DNA of 64,000 bases from Acinetobacter sp. NCu2D-2 (GTDB taxonomy: Bacteria; Pseudomonadota; Gammaproteobacteria; Pseudomonadales; Moraxellaceae): NCBI RefSeq assembly GCF_001647675.1, contig NZ_CP015594.1, positions 1,798,001 to 1,862,000 on the forward strand. The letters are read 5' to 3'. Position numbers and translations under genes: made by a program. Positions within the stretch are counted from its first letter, which is position 1, and each line of letters begins with the position of its first letter. Shown piece after piece: positions 18,601 through 28,096 of this stretch. The notes under the pieces were generated by a model that had not been told where the DNA came from, did no database searches, and saw nothing but the letters and a program-made list of their open reading frames with translations.

Positions 18601-19566
18601 ATGTCGCTACCACATTATAAGATGACAATGCTTGCGCTAACAATCGGTGTAGCATCGGCAATGGTAGGCTGTAGCAGTAATCCAAAAAAAGAAGTCGTGG
18701 ATAAAGGTCCACAAGCTAGTGAACAAGTTTATATTCAAAAAGCACAAAAAGCGCTTGATAAAAAACAATATTCAGATGCTGCGCAACAGTTACAAGCGTT
18801 GGAAACATATTTCCCAACCAGTCAATATGCACAGCAAGCACAACTTGAATTGCTCTATGTAAAATTCCAACAAAAAGATTATGAAGGTGCTGTAGCACTC
18901 GCAGATCGTTTTATTCGCTTGAATCCACAGCATCCAAATGTGGACTATGCTTACTACGTGCGTGGCGTAGCGAATATGGAACAAAACTACAACGGTTTAC
19001 TACGTTATACATCGCTTAAACAAGCACACCGTGATGTGAGCTATATCAAAGTTGCTTACCAAAACTTTGTCGACTTTATCCGTCGCTTCCCTTCAAGTGA
19101 ATATGCGGTTGATGCTGCACAGCGTATGAAGTTTATCGGTCAGGAACTAGCTGAACATGAAATGAATGCAGCACGTTTTAATATTAAACGTAAAGCATGG
19201 CTAGCTGCTGTTGAACGCTCACAATGGGTCATTGAACACTACCCACAAACACCACAAACACCAGAAGCATTGGCAACCATTGCTTATGGTTATGACAAAC
19301 TCGGTGATAAAGCAACAGCACAACAATATGTCGACATTTTAAAACTGAACTACCCGAATCTAGTTAAAGCAGATGGCAGTGTCGACTTCCGTGCAGCACG
19401 CAGTGAAGCAAGCTTCTTTAACCGTGCGACATTGGGTATTTTAGGTTCAGGTGCAAAAACCACTGCTGAAGATGATGTGAAATCTGAAACAAACCAAGCA
19501 GAGAAGCGTAGTTTGACCAATCGCATGACTTTTGGTTTGTTAGATCGACCAAAATCTGCTGAGTAA
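18601..19566 (+). CDS. bamD: Outer membrane assembly lipoprotein BamD
   Basis: Essential lipoprotein of the BAM complex that inserts β-barrel proteins into the outer membrane. The signal peptide ends in lipobox MVGC with acylated Cys24. Five TPR-like repeats fill about 40-270, including LYVKFQQKDYEGAVALADRF and DYAYYVRGVANMEQ. A C-terminal tail of about 50 residues extends beyond the usual core. GAGGA precedes the ATG. Confidence 0.95.
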   Translation: MSLPHYKMTMLALTIGVASAMVGCSSNPKKEVVDKGPQASEQVYIQKAQKALDKKQYSDAAQQLQALETYFPTSQYAQQAQLELLYVKFQQKDYEGAVALADRFIRLNPQHPNVDYAYYVRGVANMEQNYNGLLRYTSLKQAHRDVSYIKVAYQNFVDFIRRFPSSEYAVDAAQRMKFIGQELAEHEMNAARFNIKRKAWLAAVERSQWVIEHYPQTPQTPEALATIAYGYDKLGDKATAQQYVDILKLNYPNLVKADGSVDFRAARSEASFFNRATLGILGSGAKTTAEDDVKSETNQAEKRSLTNRMTFGLLDRPKSAE

Positions 19567-19617
19567 GCCGCGGACAATTGCTGCAACTGATCACTGTTTC
19601 AGGTGCAATTTTACAAA

Positions 19618-19646
19618 GGGCAAGGTATGATACTTGCCCTTTTGTT
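19618..19646 (+). terminator. Terminator of bamD
   Basis: Stem GGGCAAG/CTTGCCC (19618-19624, 19633-19639) then TTTTG, about 50 bases after the stop. Confidence 0.85.
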
Positions 19647-19781
19647 TTATCCAAGCTGTGCTTGAACAATTCGTGCAAAAGGTATACAAAGGAATGCATA
19701 AAGAATCGACACATTCGGTCGTATTCCTCATTATTCAATAGTTTATAGCTTAAAGAAGCAGCACGAGAAGCTCACAATATT

Positions 19782-21689
19782 ATGGCCATTCCTCAACATA
19801 CGATTGATCAGATTCTCGATCGCACCGATATTGTCGATGTGATTGGTCAATTCGTGAAATTAAAAAAGACGGGGCGTACCTATTCGGGCTGTTGTCCATT
19901 TCACCAAGAAAAATCACCGTCTTTCCACGTCTATCGTGACAAACAATATTTTCACTGTTTTGGTTGTCAGGCCAACGGGAATGCCATCCGTTTTTTAATG
20001 GATATTGGCAGCCGTAATTTCATCGATGTGATGAAAGATTTATCGAGTCAAACAGGCATCGAACTACCAAAAGATAATTTTGATTCGAATAAACTCAAAT
20101 ATAAGCGTGAAGCAGCAAAACCTAAAGCGCCTGCACCTACCCCAACTACTCCAAAAACCGAACTAAAATCAGCGGTTGAATCTGATGCTGCATCTGCAAA
20201 TTTTGACCCATTTGCAGAATTTAATGACGCACAACCCTTTTACGATGATCCTTTCGCAGTATTTGAACATATGCCTGCGGCAGAGGTTGAGCAAGATGGC
20301 AACCTATACGATTTACTGGAAAATATTGCACAGTTCTATGAACGTCAATTACCGCGCAGCCCAAGCGCGCAGCAATATTTTAAACAGCGTGGTCTAAGCC
20401 CTGAAACAATTGCCTATTGGCGCTTAGGCTATGCACCTGAAGATTGGCAACATCTTGAAAAAGCCTTCCCTCAAGATATAGAAGGCTTAAAACTTCTTGG
20501 ATTGATTCGTACCAGTGACAATGGTCGCGAATTCGATTTACTGCGTGATCGTGTGATTTTCCCAATTCGGGACAATAAAGGCCGCGTTGTAGGTTTTGGT
20601 GGTCGTGCGCTAAATGACGAGATCAAGCCTAAATATATCAACTCGCCTGATTCTGAAGTCTTTCATAAGAACCAACTACTCTATGGTTTATACGAAGGAC
20701 GTAAGCAAAAAGCGCAAGATTGGCTAATGGTTGAAGGTTATATGGATGTTATTGCTTTACAGCAATATGGCATTCATGGCGCAGTCGCAACCTTAGGTAC
20801 AGCAAGTAATACAGAACACTTAAATATTCTATTTAAGCAAAATAACCGTATTACCATTGCCTTCGATGGCGACGCTGCGGGACAAAAAGCTGCACGACGT
20901 ACTTTAGAAATAGCCCTTCCCTTACTCAATGACGGACGTGAGCTTAAATTTTTCGTTCTTCCTAATGATCATGACCCTGACTCATTGATCCGTCGTGAAG
21001 GGATTGAAAATTTTAGGCGTTTGCTTGATCAAGCACCGCTCATGTCAGATTTCGTCTTTGCTTTACTGACCCAAAACCAAGACATCACTACACCTGAAGG
21101 CAAAAGTCAGGTCATGGGTGAACTTAAACAACTGACTGAACTGTTACCTAAAACCGGTTCTTTCCGTTATTTGTTACAGCAGTTCTTCCGTGAGAAGTTA
21201 GGCTTTAATCGTAAATGGCAACCTAAAGTCAACAATGATGCATCTTTAAGTTTTAGTACCAAGATTGATGCTGAAGAATATGTGATTGCGATTTTGATGA
21301 ATCATCCATATTTATACATTCATTTTGAGCCGCTTCGCGCATTAGTTGCAGAAGATCAATTGCTGTATAAAATTTTAAATATCTTAAATGTGATTTTTGA
21401 TGATTTGCCTGATGATCCTGAACTTTCCAGCTATTATGTTTTAGGAGCATGTGCATCTTATCATCATGAATTGCAGCATATTTTACAACATGCCAATGTC
21501 AGCGATTACACGTCTTCACCTGAACAGGCAGATAAACTGGCTGCAGATTTCTCGACGAAGCTACAATATCAATGCTTAAAAAATAAAATTAAATCGAAGA
21601 AGTTTAGAAGTATTGAGGAAATGAAAAACCTCAAATTGCAGATTTATGAGATTGATAAAAAGCGCTCGATGACGCTTTTAGAAGATTAA
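19782..21689 (+). CDS. dnaG: DNA primase DnaG
   Basis: Makes RNA primers for replication. The CHC2 zinc site uses Cys38, His41, Cys59 and Cys62; the catalytic core has FGGRALND, the Toprim EGYMDVIAL and AFDGDAAGQ acidic motifs; a helicase-binding domain makes up the rest. Between zinc domain and core is a low-complexity linker (about 110-165) rich in Pro, Thr and Ala. At 635 residues it is of normal size. Unlike the rpsU-dnaG-rpoD operon of enterobacteria, rpoD lies 13 kb away and rpsU is absent. Confidence 0.97.
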   Translation: MAIPQHTIDQILDRTDIVDVIGQFVKLKKTGRTYSGCCPFHQEKSPSFHVYRDKQYFHCFGCQANGNAIRFLMDIGSRNFIDVMKDLSSQTGIELPKDNFDSNKLKYKREAAKPKAPAPTPTTPKTELKSAVESDAASANFDPFAEFNDAQPFYDDPFAVFEHMPAAEVEQDGNLYDLLENIAQFYERQLPRSPSAQQYFKQRGLSPETIAYWRLGYAPEDWQHLEKAFPQDIEGLKLLGLIRTSDNGREFDLLRDRVIFPIRDNKGRVVGFGGRALNDEIKPKYINSPDSEVFHKNQLLYGLYEGRKQKAQDWLMVEGYMDVIALQQYGIHGAVATLGTASNTEHLNILFKQNNRITIAFDGDAAGQKAARRTLEIALPLLNDGRELKFFVLPNDHDPDSLIRREGIENFRRLLDQAPLMSDFVFALLTQNQDITTPEGKSQVMGELKQLTELLPKTGSFRYLLQQFFREKLGFNRKWQPKVNNDASLSFSTKIDAEEYVIAILMNHPYLYIHFEPLRALVAEDQLLYKILNILNVIFDDLPDDPELSSYYVLGACASYHHELQHILQHANVSDYTSSPEQADKLAADFSTKLQYQCLKNKIKSKKFRSIEEMKNLKLQIYEIDKKRSMTLLED

Positions 21690-21711
21690 TTCCTGCTAAA
21701 TTAAATTACTT

Positions 21712-22995
21712 TTATTTTTTTGACTTTCGACGCGTGTGCATCACATGCTGCAAGTGTTCCTGCATCTTTTCAAATAGACTCGGATCATCGTCTTTGGCAG
21801 CTTCACGTAGCACGATTGAAGTAGGATGTAATAACTTTTGTGTCAGACGGTGAGAAAACTCTGCCATCACGTGTTCAGCGTTTTCACCCTGCTTAATTCT
21901 TTCTAGTGCCAGCGTTAATTCTTCCTGACGTAATTGCTCACCATGTTCACGATAGGCATGAATAGTTTCCCCTGCCTGCGAAACTTTTTGCTGCGTCATC
22001 AGCTCAGTAGCGAGTTGATTCACCATCACTTCAGCTTCAACGGCTGCTTGACGACGCTGAGCTAAGTTTTCATCGATGACACTTTGTAAGTCATCTACCC
22101 CATAGAGATAAACCCCATCAAGGTTTTCAACTTTTGGCTCAATATCACGTGGCACAGCCAAATCTACAAGCAACATTTGCTGATAACGGCGTTTTTTCAG
22201 CGCCGCTTTGACATCGGCATAATGAATCACTTGATGCAAACTGCCCGTACAACTTGAAATCACATCGGCACGATGCAAATTCGCTGCCAAATCTGTAAAT
22301 TCAACAATTTCAACTTCAACACGATGGGCAATTTCCTGTGCCAAGGCTTCCGCACGTGCACGGGTACGGTTACAAATCATAATCTTCGCCACACCCATTT
22401 CAGCAAGGTGTTTTGCCACAAGGCTGTTCATTTCCCCTGCTGCAACCACCATTACGGTGAGTTTTTCAGGTTTTGAAAAGACTTGTAATGCAAGCTGCGC
22501 CACGGCATAGCCCATGGAAACTGCATGACTACCGACTGCTGTTTCAGAACGCACGCGTTTTGCTGCATAAAATGCATATTCAAAAATATGATTGAGATTT
22601 TGGGAAACCGTATTCGATGCTTTTGCAAGGGACAATGCTGTCTTCACTTGCCCTAAAATTTGTGGTTCACCCAGCATGAGTGAATCTAAACCACTTGCCA
22701 CACGCATTAAATGGGTAATGGCCTGAGCATTTTCATAACGATAAACGTGATTTTGTAGTTGTTTGATATCAATATTGTTTTTTTGAGCGAGCCAATTTAG
22801 CACCATGTCGACATTTTCCGACATAGCGTACACTTCAGTTCGGTTACATGTAGAAACCACCACCATGTCATTCAATTCAGGGTGTTGGCTTTGCTCAAGC
22901 AATAAAGCACTTAATTTTTCAGGATTAAATGCAACTTGCTCACGCAATTCTACAGAGGCAGTTTGATGGTTGACACCCAATGCAAAGAAAGACAT
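21712..22995 (-). CDS. hemA: Glutamyl-tRNA reductase
   Basis: First enzyme of C5 tetrapyrrole synthesis, reducing Glu-tRNA to glutamate-1-semialdehyde with NADPH. Cys50 in VVSTCNRTE is the nucleophile; [13 protein letters not shown], the NADPH fold (from about 180) and the C-terminal dimerisation helices follow. 427 residues, normal. It is divergent from the TPR-lolB-ispE operon, with about 90 bases between the starts, an arrangement also found in pseudomonads. Confidence 0.96.
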   Translation of the reverse strand: MSFFALGVNHQTASVELREQVAFNPEKLSALLLEQSQHPELNDMVVVSTCNRTEVYAMSENVDMVLNWLAQKNNIDIKQLQNHVYRYENAQAITHLMRVASGLDSLMLGEPQILGQVKTALSLAKASNTVSQNLNHIFEYAFYAAKRVRSETAVGSHAVSMGYAVAQLALQVFSKPEKLTVMVVAAGEMNSLVAKHLAEMGVAKIMICNRTRARAEALAQEIAHRVEVEIVEFTDLAANLHRADVISSCTGSLHQVIHYADVKAALKKRRYQQMLLVDLAVPRDIEPKVENLDGVYLYGVDDLQSVIDENLAQRRQAAVEAEVMVNQLATELMTQQKVSQAGETIHAYREHGEQLRQEELTLALERIKQGENAEHVMAEFSHRLTQKLLHPTSIVLREAAKDDDPSLFEKMQEHLQHVMHTRRKSKK

Positions 22996-23086
22996 ATCAG
23001 GTCATCAATTCGCTAAATTTATGCTATTGTGCAACATTGGTGTCATAAAAAGCATTACTTGGATCAAGAAAAAATTGCGTCAAACA

Positions 23087-24787
23087 ATGAGCCGAATGAA
23101 CGGCAGTACAATTAAGCAATATTCTACCACATTCTTACTGGTCGGTAGCATGGCTTCGACTGTTCAAATTCGGGCAGCAGAAGCAGTTTACCATGCAAAC
23201 TCAAATTATGAAGCGATAAAACAAAGTATGCTGGCTGAGTTTGCCCTTACAGCGCGCGATATTCCAACAGCTTTACATAATTACACCGTACTCGCGATTA
23301 AAAGTAATTCAACTGCCGTCAAACAACGTGCTTTAAATGTGGCGCTTGAACATGAGGACTTACGTGCTGCTTTAGATATTTCAACGCACTGGGTTGTACA
23401 AGAACCGCAAGATGTACCTGCTCTGTTTTACCTTTCACACATTGCATTGAAAGCCCATGAATATGAACTGGCAGCAGAAACGCTCGATAAAATTTTAAAA
23501 ATTGATGAAACCGCGGACTTAGAAGAAATTTTAGCGGGAATTGCACCTGATAATACTGAAGATCGTGATTATCTGATCCAAGCTTTGAGTACCAGTAAAA
23601 CCAAAGACAATCCTTCTATTTTGGTGCTTATTGCGGGCTTAGAAGCTCAAAATGGACAACTCGAGCAAGCGCTTGAAACGATCAATCGTGCACTTAAGAA
23701 ACGCCCAAAAACAACGGGCTATATCTTAATGAAAGCCAATCTGCTTAATAGCTTAGGCAATGAACAAGAAACCTTAGCATGGTATGAAAAAGCCAGTCGC
23801 AAGAATAAAAACAATTTAGAGATTCGACTCGCTGAAGCTAAATATCTCATTAAGTTAAATTATTCCAAGCAAGCCCTTGCTAAGTTGGAAGAAACCATCA
23901 AAAAGTGGCCTAAATCCGAAGAGGCTTTATTCATTGCAGGTTTAACCAGTATTGATTTAGAAGAGTATGAAAAAGCAGAAAAATATTTGGTTGAACTGCG
24001 TTATTCGCTCAAATATCAAAACGAGGCCTACTATTACCTCGCAGTGAATGCTGAGCGTAAACAGCATTATGAAACGGCAAAAGCCTATTATCGTCTAGTA
24101 GATGGCAGCCTTTACACCGTATCGCGTCGCAATATGATTGCTATTTTTAGCGAGCAAGATAAATTGCATGATGCATTGCGTTTTTTAACGCAAGAACGGG
24201 TAAATTATCCGCAACATGCCAGCTTTTTGTATTTAGCTCAGGCTGATATTTTAAAACGCATGAACAACAAACATGCAGCCCTTCGTTTGCTTGAAGAAGC
24301 GAGCCAAAACTTACCCGAAGATCCTGAACTGATTTACGCACAAGTACTGTTACTCGATCCTTTTGAAGATCGTGAAATTTTAGATGAACGATTAAAAACC
24401 TTGCTGCATATTGAACCCAATAGTCCAACGTATTTAAATGCCTATGCATATACCCTAGCGATGCAAAATCACCGTTTAGATGATGCACGTAAATATGTTG
24501 AAAAGGCTCTCGAGCTTGCACCTGAGCAAGCATCCATTCTCGATACTTACGGCTATATTTGTTATTTGCAAAATGATTATGCCACCTCAGTATCCGTTTT
24601 AGAAAAAGCCTATCTGTTGAACCCAACCGTGAAGATTGGCGTACGCTATGCCCGTTCGCTGTATATGAACGGTGACATGTCACGTTTCAATCAAATGTTA
24701 AATCAACTACAACAAAACTACCCAAATGATCCTGAATTAAAACAACTTCATTCATTATTGTTAATTCCATCCTTTCAAACGAGTTAA
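23087..24787 (+). CDS. Exported TPR-repeat protein upstream of lolB
   Basis: A 566-residue protein with a basic N-terminus and hydrophobic signal (about 10-30, ending near RAAEA), then TPR repeats through most of the length: repeats near 165-200 (LEQALETINRALKKRPKTTG), 235-275 and 430-520 (DDARKYVEKALELAPEQAS) are easy to see. It corresponds to the TPR protein found next to lolB in Pseudomonas; its function is not established. The frame is open further upstream into hemA, but the ATG at 23087 (or 23096) gives the signal peptide directly. lolB follows after 8 bases. Confidence 0.85.
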   Translation: MSRMNGSTIKQYSTTFLLVGSMASTVQIRAAEAVYHANSNYEAIKQSMLAEFALTARDIPTALHNYTVLAIKSNSTAVKQRALNVALEHEDLRAALDISTHWVVQEPQDVPALFYLSHIALKAHEYELAAETLDKILKIDETADLEEILAGIAPDNTEDRDYLIQALSTSKTKDNPSILVLIAGLEAQNGQLEQALETINRALKKRPKTTGYILMKANLLNSLGNEQETLAWYEKASRKNKNNLEIRLAEAKYLIKLNYSKQALAKLEETIKKWPKSEEALFIAGLTSIDLEEYEKAEKYLVELRYSLKYQNEAYYYLAVNAERKQHYETAKAYYRLVDGSLYTVSRRNMIAIFSEQDKLHDALRFLTQERVNYPQHASFLYLAQADILKRMNNKHAALRLLEEASQNLPEDPELIYAQVLLLDPFEDREILDERLKTLLHIEPNSPTYLNAYAYTLAMQNHRLDDARKYVEKALELAPEQASILDTYGYICYLQNDYATSVSVLEKAYLLNPTVKIGVRYARSLYMNGDMSRFNQMLNQLQQNYPNDPELKQLHSLLLIPSFQTS

Positions 24788-24795
24788 TTCAACCT

Positions 24796-25410
24796 ATGCC
24801 AAAATTAAATTCAATGACTTGTGCAGTCTTTGCATCAAGCATTCTATTTTTAACAGGGTGTCAGCAGATCGCAAAACCACAGGCTCAAGCCAATACACCT
24901 GTGCTTGAACATCCATCTGAAGAAACTGCGCAAGATGTCAAAGCAACTAACCAATTTCAACTTCAAGGTAAAATTGGGGTGAAAACTACGGCACAAAGCG
25001 GCAGTGCATTTTTTACATGGGTACAAGATGATCAAGATTTTGACATTGAGCTCACAGGTATCTTAGGCATTGGAAAAACTCAAATTTCAGGACAACCGGG
25101 TAACGTCAGTCTAAACAGTGCGAAAACTGGACTGATTCAGGCTGCAACCCCTGAAGAACTGCTTCAACGTGCAACAGGTTGGCAAGCCCCTATCACCCAT
25201 TTAGTCGATTGGGTACAAGCTCAACCTGCAACTACGTCTGCACAAACACAGCAAGATCAACAAAATCGTTTAGTGCAAATTATTGAAGATGGCTGGACGG
25301 TAGATTTGAGTTATAACGAACAAGCTCAACTGCCAAACCGTTTGATTTTGAAGCAAGCGCTTGAGTCGGGTAAAGAAAATCGTATTACAATGGTCATTCA
25401 AAACCGCTAA
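24796..25410 (+). CDS. lolB: Outer membrane lipoprotein receptor LolB
   Basis: Accepts lipoproteins from LolA and inserts them in the outer membrane. Lipobox LTGC gives Cys22. The mature part has the LolA/LolB half-barrel pattern: QLQGKIGVKTTAQSGSAFFTWVQ (about 55-77), LTGILGIGKTQISG, and TGWQAPITHLVDWVQAQP. A Gln/Thr-rich stretch interrupts near 135-150. 204 residues, normal. ispE follows after 19 bases, as in many gammaproteobacteria. Confidence 0.93.
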   Translation: MPKLNSMTCAVFASSILFLTGCQQIAKPQAQANTPVLEHPSEETAQDVKATNQFQLQGKIGVKTTAQSGSAFFTWVQDDQDFDIELTGILGIGKTQISGQPGNVSLNSAKTGLIQAATPEELLQRATGWQAPITHLVDWVQAQPATTSAQTQQDQQNRLVQIIEDGWTVDLSYNEQAQLPNRLILKQALESGKENRITMVIQNR

Positions 25411-25429
25411 ACCATAGATTGATATTTTT

Positions 25430-26260
25430 ATGATTCGTGCACCCTCTCCTTCAAAATTAAATTTGTTTTTGCACATTACAGGTCGCCGTGAAAATGGCTA
25501 TCACGAGCTACAGAGCATTTTTCAGTTAATTGACTTATGCGATTGGCTCGAATTTGAGCAAACAGATGATGGGCAAATTAAAATTGAAGGATTGGATACG
25601 GTCAATTTAGAAAATAATCTGATTTATCGTGCAGCGATGATGCTAAAACCGCATGCAAGCGCATATACAGGTCTAAATATTCGCATTGAAAAAAATATTC
25701 CGATGGGTGCAGGACTTGGCGGTGGTTCATCTAATGCTGCAACAACCCTGATTATTTTGAATCAACTTTGGCAATGTGGCTTGAATACTGAACAACTGGC
25801 TGAACTGGGGGTGAAGTTAGGTGCAGATGTCCCTATTTTTGTACATGGTAAAAATGCATGGGCTGAAGGTATTGGTGAACACTTAACATTCATAGACTTA
25901 GATCAAAAACAATACATTGTGCTCAAACCTGACTGTTTTATCAGCACTCAATTGCTTTTTTCACAAAAAACGTTGACAAGAGACACGAAGAGCACTAAAT
26001 TTTGCGCCTATCAGGAAACGCCATCTGATTTTGGAAATAACTTTGAGCCACTGGCAAGACGTTTATATCCCGAAGTCGATGAAGCAATGCAATATCTCGA
26101 CCAGTTCGGTGTTGCAAAACTTACAGGTACAGGTGCTTGTGTGTTTGTTGAAGTAACTGATAAATTGAATATCGAAGATGTTCTGGCAAACTCACCATGT
26201 AAATCTTACTTGGTCAACAGTTTAAAAGAATCACCTTTAGTTCAGTTTAAAGTTCGTTAG
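25430..26260 (+). CDS. ispE: 4-diphosphocytidyl-2-C-methyl-D-erythritol kinase
   Basis: GHMP kinase of the MEP isoprenoid pathway. Lys9 and the SPSKLNLFLHITGRRENGYH start, the ATP motif PMGAGLGGGSSNAAT (91-105), and the catalytic Asp in LGADVPIFVHG are present, with LTGTGACVFVE near the C-terminus. 276 residues, normal. Its TAG stop (26258-26260) overlaps the first two bases of the next tRNA-Gln, so the tRNA must be cut from, or compete with, the ispE transcript. Confidence 0.96.
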   Translation: MIRAPSPSKLNLFLHITGRRENGYHELQSIFQLIDLCDWLEFEQTDDGQIKIEGLDTVNLENNLIYRAAMMLKPHASAYTGLNIRIEKNIPMGAGLGGGSSNAATTLIILNQLWQCGLNTEQLAELGVKLGADVPIFVHGKNAWAEGIGEHLTFIDLDQKQYIVLKPDCFISTQLLFSQKTLTRDTKSTKFCAYQETPSDFGNNFEPLARRLYPEVDEAMQYLDQFGVAKLTGTGACVFVEVTDKLNIEDVLANSPCKSYLVNSLKESPLVQFKVR

Positions 26261-26333
26261 GGGCGTCGCCAAGTGGTAAGGCACCGGGTTTTGATCTCGG
26301 CATCCGTTGGTTCGAATCCAGCCGCCCCTGCCA
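26259..26333 (+). tRNA. tRNA-Gln (TTG), copy 1
   Basis: 75-base cloverleaf with encoded CCA. Acceptor AGGGGCG pairs with CGCCCCT, discriminator G; anticodon loop TTTTGAT with TTG; T loop GTTCGAATC. The anticodon stem has one G-U pair, shared by all four copies. The first two bases overlap the ispE stop codon. Confidence 0.96.
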
Positions 26334-26357
26334 ATTTCATCTGTAGATGTTTGTATT

Positions 26358-26432
26358 AGGGGTATCGCCAAGTGGTAAGGCACCGGGTTTTGATCTCGGC
26401 ATCCGTTGGTTCGAATCCAGCTACCCCTGCCA
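26358..26432 (+). tRNA. tRNA-Gln (TTG), copy 2, variant acceptor stem
   Basis: Identical to the other copies except for four bases: acceptor positions 6-7 are TA instead of CG, and the opposite strand is changed to TA, so both pairs are kept. The result is AGGGGTA/TACCCCT. Confidence 0.96.
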
Positions 26433-26450
26433 TCTTACATTCATCAATTT

Positions 26451-26525
26451 AGGGGCGTCGCCAAGTGGTAAGGCACCGGGTTTTGATCTCGGCATCCGTT
26501 GGTTCGAATCCAGCCGCCCCTGCCA
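26451..26525 (+). tRNA. tRNA-Gln (TTG), copy 3
   Basis: Identical in sequence to copy 1 over 75 bases, with encoded CCA at 26523-26525. It follows copy 2 after 18 bases. Confidence 0.96.
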
Positions 26526-26576
26526 ATTTCTCGAAAAAGACAGAGCATAGTTTTACAGTAACACTGTTAATTTACC

Positions 26577-26605
26577 TTGACACTTTACCGTAAAAATATT
26601 AAAGT
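26577..26605 (+). promoter_or_regulatory. Promoter for tRNA-Gln copy 4 and prs
   Basis: Perfect TTGACA (26577-26582), 17-base spacer and TAAAGT (26600-26605), 12 bases before copy 4. No terminator separates this tRNA from prs. Confidence 0.7.
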
Positions 26606-26616
26606 TCTGCCGCATT

Positions 26617-26691
26617 AGGGGCGTCGCCAAGTGGTAAGGCACCGGGTTTTGATCTCGGCATCCGTTGGTTCGAATCCAGCCGCCCCTGCCA
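26617..26691 (+). tRNA. tRNA-Gln (TTG), copy 4
   Basis: Identical in sequence to copies 1 and 3. It is set apart by 91 bases that contain a promoter, and ends 36 bases before the prs start. Confidence 0.96.
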
Positions 26692-26727
26692 TCTATTCCC
26701 ATATATTCTAACCGCCAAGGGTGCTTC

Positions 26728-27681
26728 ATGCCCAATCTTGTCGTTTTTAGTGGAACCGCACATCCACAATTCGCTCAAAAAGTCGTAAGCCACTTACATA
26801 TTCCTCTAGGCGCTGCCTCTGTAGGTCAGTTCTCTGATGGTGAAATCGCTGTAGAGATTACTGAAAACGTTCGTGGTAAAGACGTATTTATCGTGCAACC
26901 TACTTGCGCCCCAACTAACGATAACCTGATGGAAATCTTAGTCATGGCTGACGCATTACGTCGCGCGAGTGCTGGTCGTATCACTGCTGTGATTCCTTAC
27001 TTTGGTTATGCTCGTCAAGACCGTCGTCCGCGTTCAAGCCGTGTGCCAATTACTGCTAAAGTTGTTGCAGATATGCTAACAACTGTAGGTATTGACCGCG
27101 TTGTGATGATTGACCTTCACGCCGACCAAATCCAAGGTTTCTTCGATATTCCTGTAGACAACATCTACGGTACTCCTGCGCTTTTAGCTGATCTTCGTCA
27201 ACAGTCTCATCACAACCTAATGGTGGTTTCACCTGACGTTGGTGGTGTTGTACGTGCACGTGCAGTGGCTAAGCAAATGGGTGATATCGATCTTGCAATT
27301 ATCGATAAACGTCGTCAAAAAGCGAATGAATCACAAGTGATGCATTTAATTGGTGATGTTAAAGACCGTGACTGTGTCATCGTTGATGACATGGTAGATA
27401 CTGCTGGTACACTTTGCAAAGCAGCTGATGCATTGAAAAACTTCGGTGCACGTAAAGTTATTGCTTATGCAACTCACCCAGTATTGTCTGGTAAAGCACT
27501 CGAAAATCTTAAAAATTCTGTAATTGATGAATTGGTTGTAACAGATACCATTCCTCTTTCAGAAGAAGCTTTAGCACTTGGTAAGATTCGCCAAGTTTCA
27601 GTAGCAAGTATGGTTGCTGAAACAATTCGTCGTATTAACAACGAAGAATCTATTAGCGCAATGTTCGATTCTTATCTATAA
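26728..27681 (+). CDS. prs: Ribose-phosphate pyrophosphokinase
   Basis: Makes PRPP for purine, pyrimidine, histidine, tryptophan and NAD synthesis. In 317 residues: the ATP-site [23 protein letters not shown] with His131, the flexible-loop KRR (194-196) and the PRPP motif [10 protein letters not shown] (219-228). ATG 26728 follows an AAGGG box; the longer frame upstream runs through tRNA-Gln and is not coding. It follows tRNA-Gln and ispE, a classic ispE-tRNA-prs-rplY-pth order. Confidence 0.97.
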   Translation: MPNLVVFSGTAHPQFAQKVVSHLHIPLGAASVGQFSDGEIAVEITENVRGKDVFIVQPTCAPTNDNLMEILVMADALRRASAGRITAVIPYFGYARQDRRPRSSRVPITAKVVADMLTTVGIDRVVMIDLHADQIQGFFDIPVDNIYGTPALLADLRQQSHHNLMVVSPDVGGVVRARAVAKQMGDIDLAIIDKRRQKANESQVMHLIGDVKDRDCVIVDDMVDTAGTLCKAADALKNFGARKVIAYATHPVLSGKALENLKNSVIDELVVTDTIPLSEEALALGKIRQVSVASMVAETIRRINNEESISAMFDSYL

Positions 27682-27700
27682 TAGTGCGCTGAATTTCCAA

Positions 27701-27726
27701 AGCCCTGCCATTTGGCGGGGCTTTTA
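27701..27726 (+). terminator. Terminator of prs
   Basis: Nine-pair stem AGCCCTGCC/GGCGGGGCT (27701-27709, 27714-27722), loop ATTT, then TTT. Confidence 0.9.
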
Positions 27727-27780
27727 CTCACTAGACTGGTCGCAAGTCTAGTTACTTAAACTTAAAATAGGATGTCTATC

Positions 27781-28077
27781 ATGGCAAACTTCGTATTAAA
27801 TGCAGTAGCACGTGATGAAGCAGTTCAAGGGAAAGGTGCGAGCCGCCGCCTTCGTCTTCAAAACAAAGTACCTGCTATCATTTATGGTGGTGAAGCTGCT
27901 CCTGTAGCTGTATCTCTTGAGCTTCGTCAACTTGTTAAATTCCTAGAAAGCAACGCTTTCTTCGAAGAAGTAATCGAAATTGATGTTGATGGTAAAGTTG
28001 AAAGCGTTAAAATCCAAGCTTTACAACGTCACCCAGCTAAAAACACTCCAATGCACGCTGACTTCAAACGCGCATAA
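27781..28077 (+). CDS. rplY: 50S ribosomal protein L25 (short form)
   Basis: A 98-residue single-domain L25 that binds 5S rRNA. It has GKGASRRLRLQNKVPAIIYGG (18-38) and the C-terminal HPAKNTPMHADF. It lacks the C-terminal TL5/CTC domain of longer homologues. The second ATG (27781) is preferred: an AGGATG box lies upstream, and it gives the standard MANFVLNA start. pth follows after 19 bases. Confidence 0.95.
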   Translation: MANFVLNAVARDEAVQGKGASRRLRLQNKVPAIIYGGEAAPVAVSLELRQLVKFLESNAFFEEVIEIDVDGKVESVKIQALQRHPAKNTPMHADFKRA

Positions 28078-28096
28078 GTGTTAATGGTGTAAATTA

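Noticed and set aside
24147..24683. 178-codon frame antisense to the TPR gene
   Set aside because: His/Arg-rich shadow of the TPR coding strand; no ribosome binding site or known features.
26259..26691. CRISPR-like spacing of repeated 75-base units
   Set aside because: The repeats are tRNA-Gln genes; the gaps vary (25, 18 and 91 bases) and there are no cas genes.
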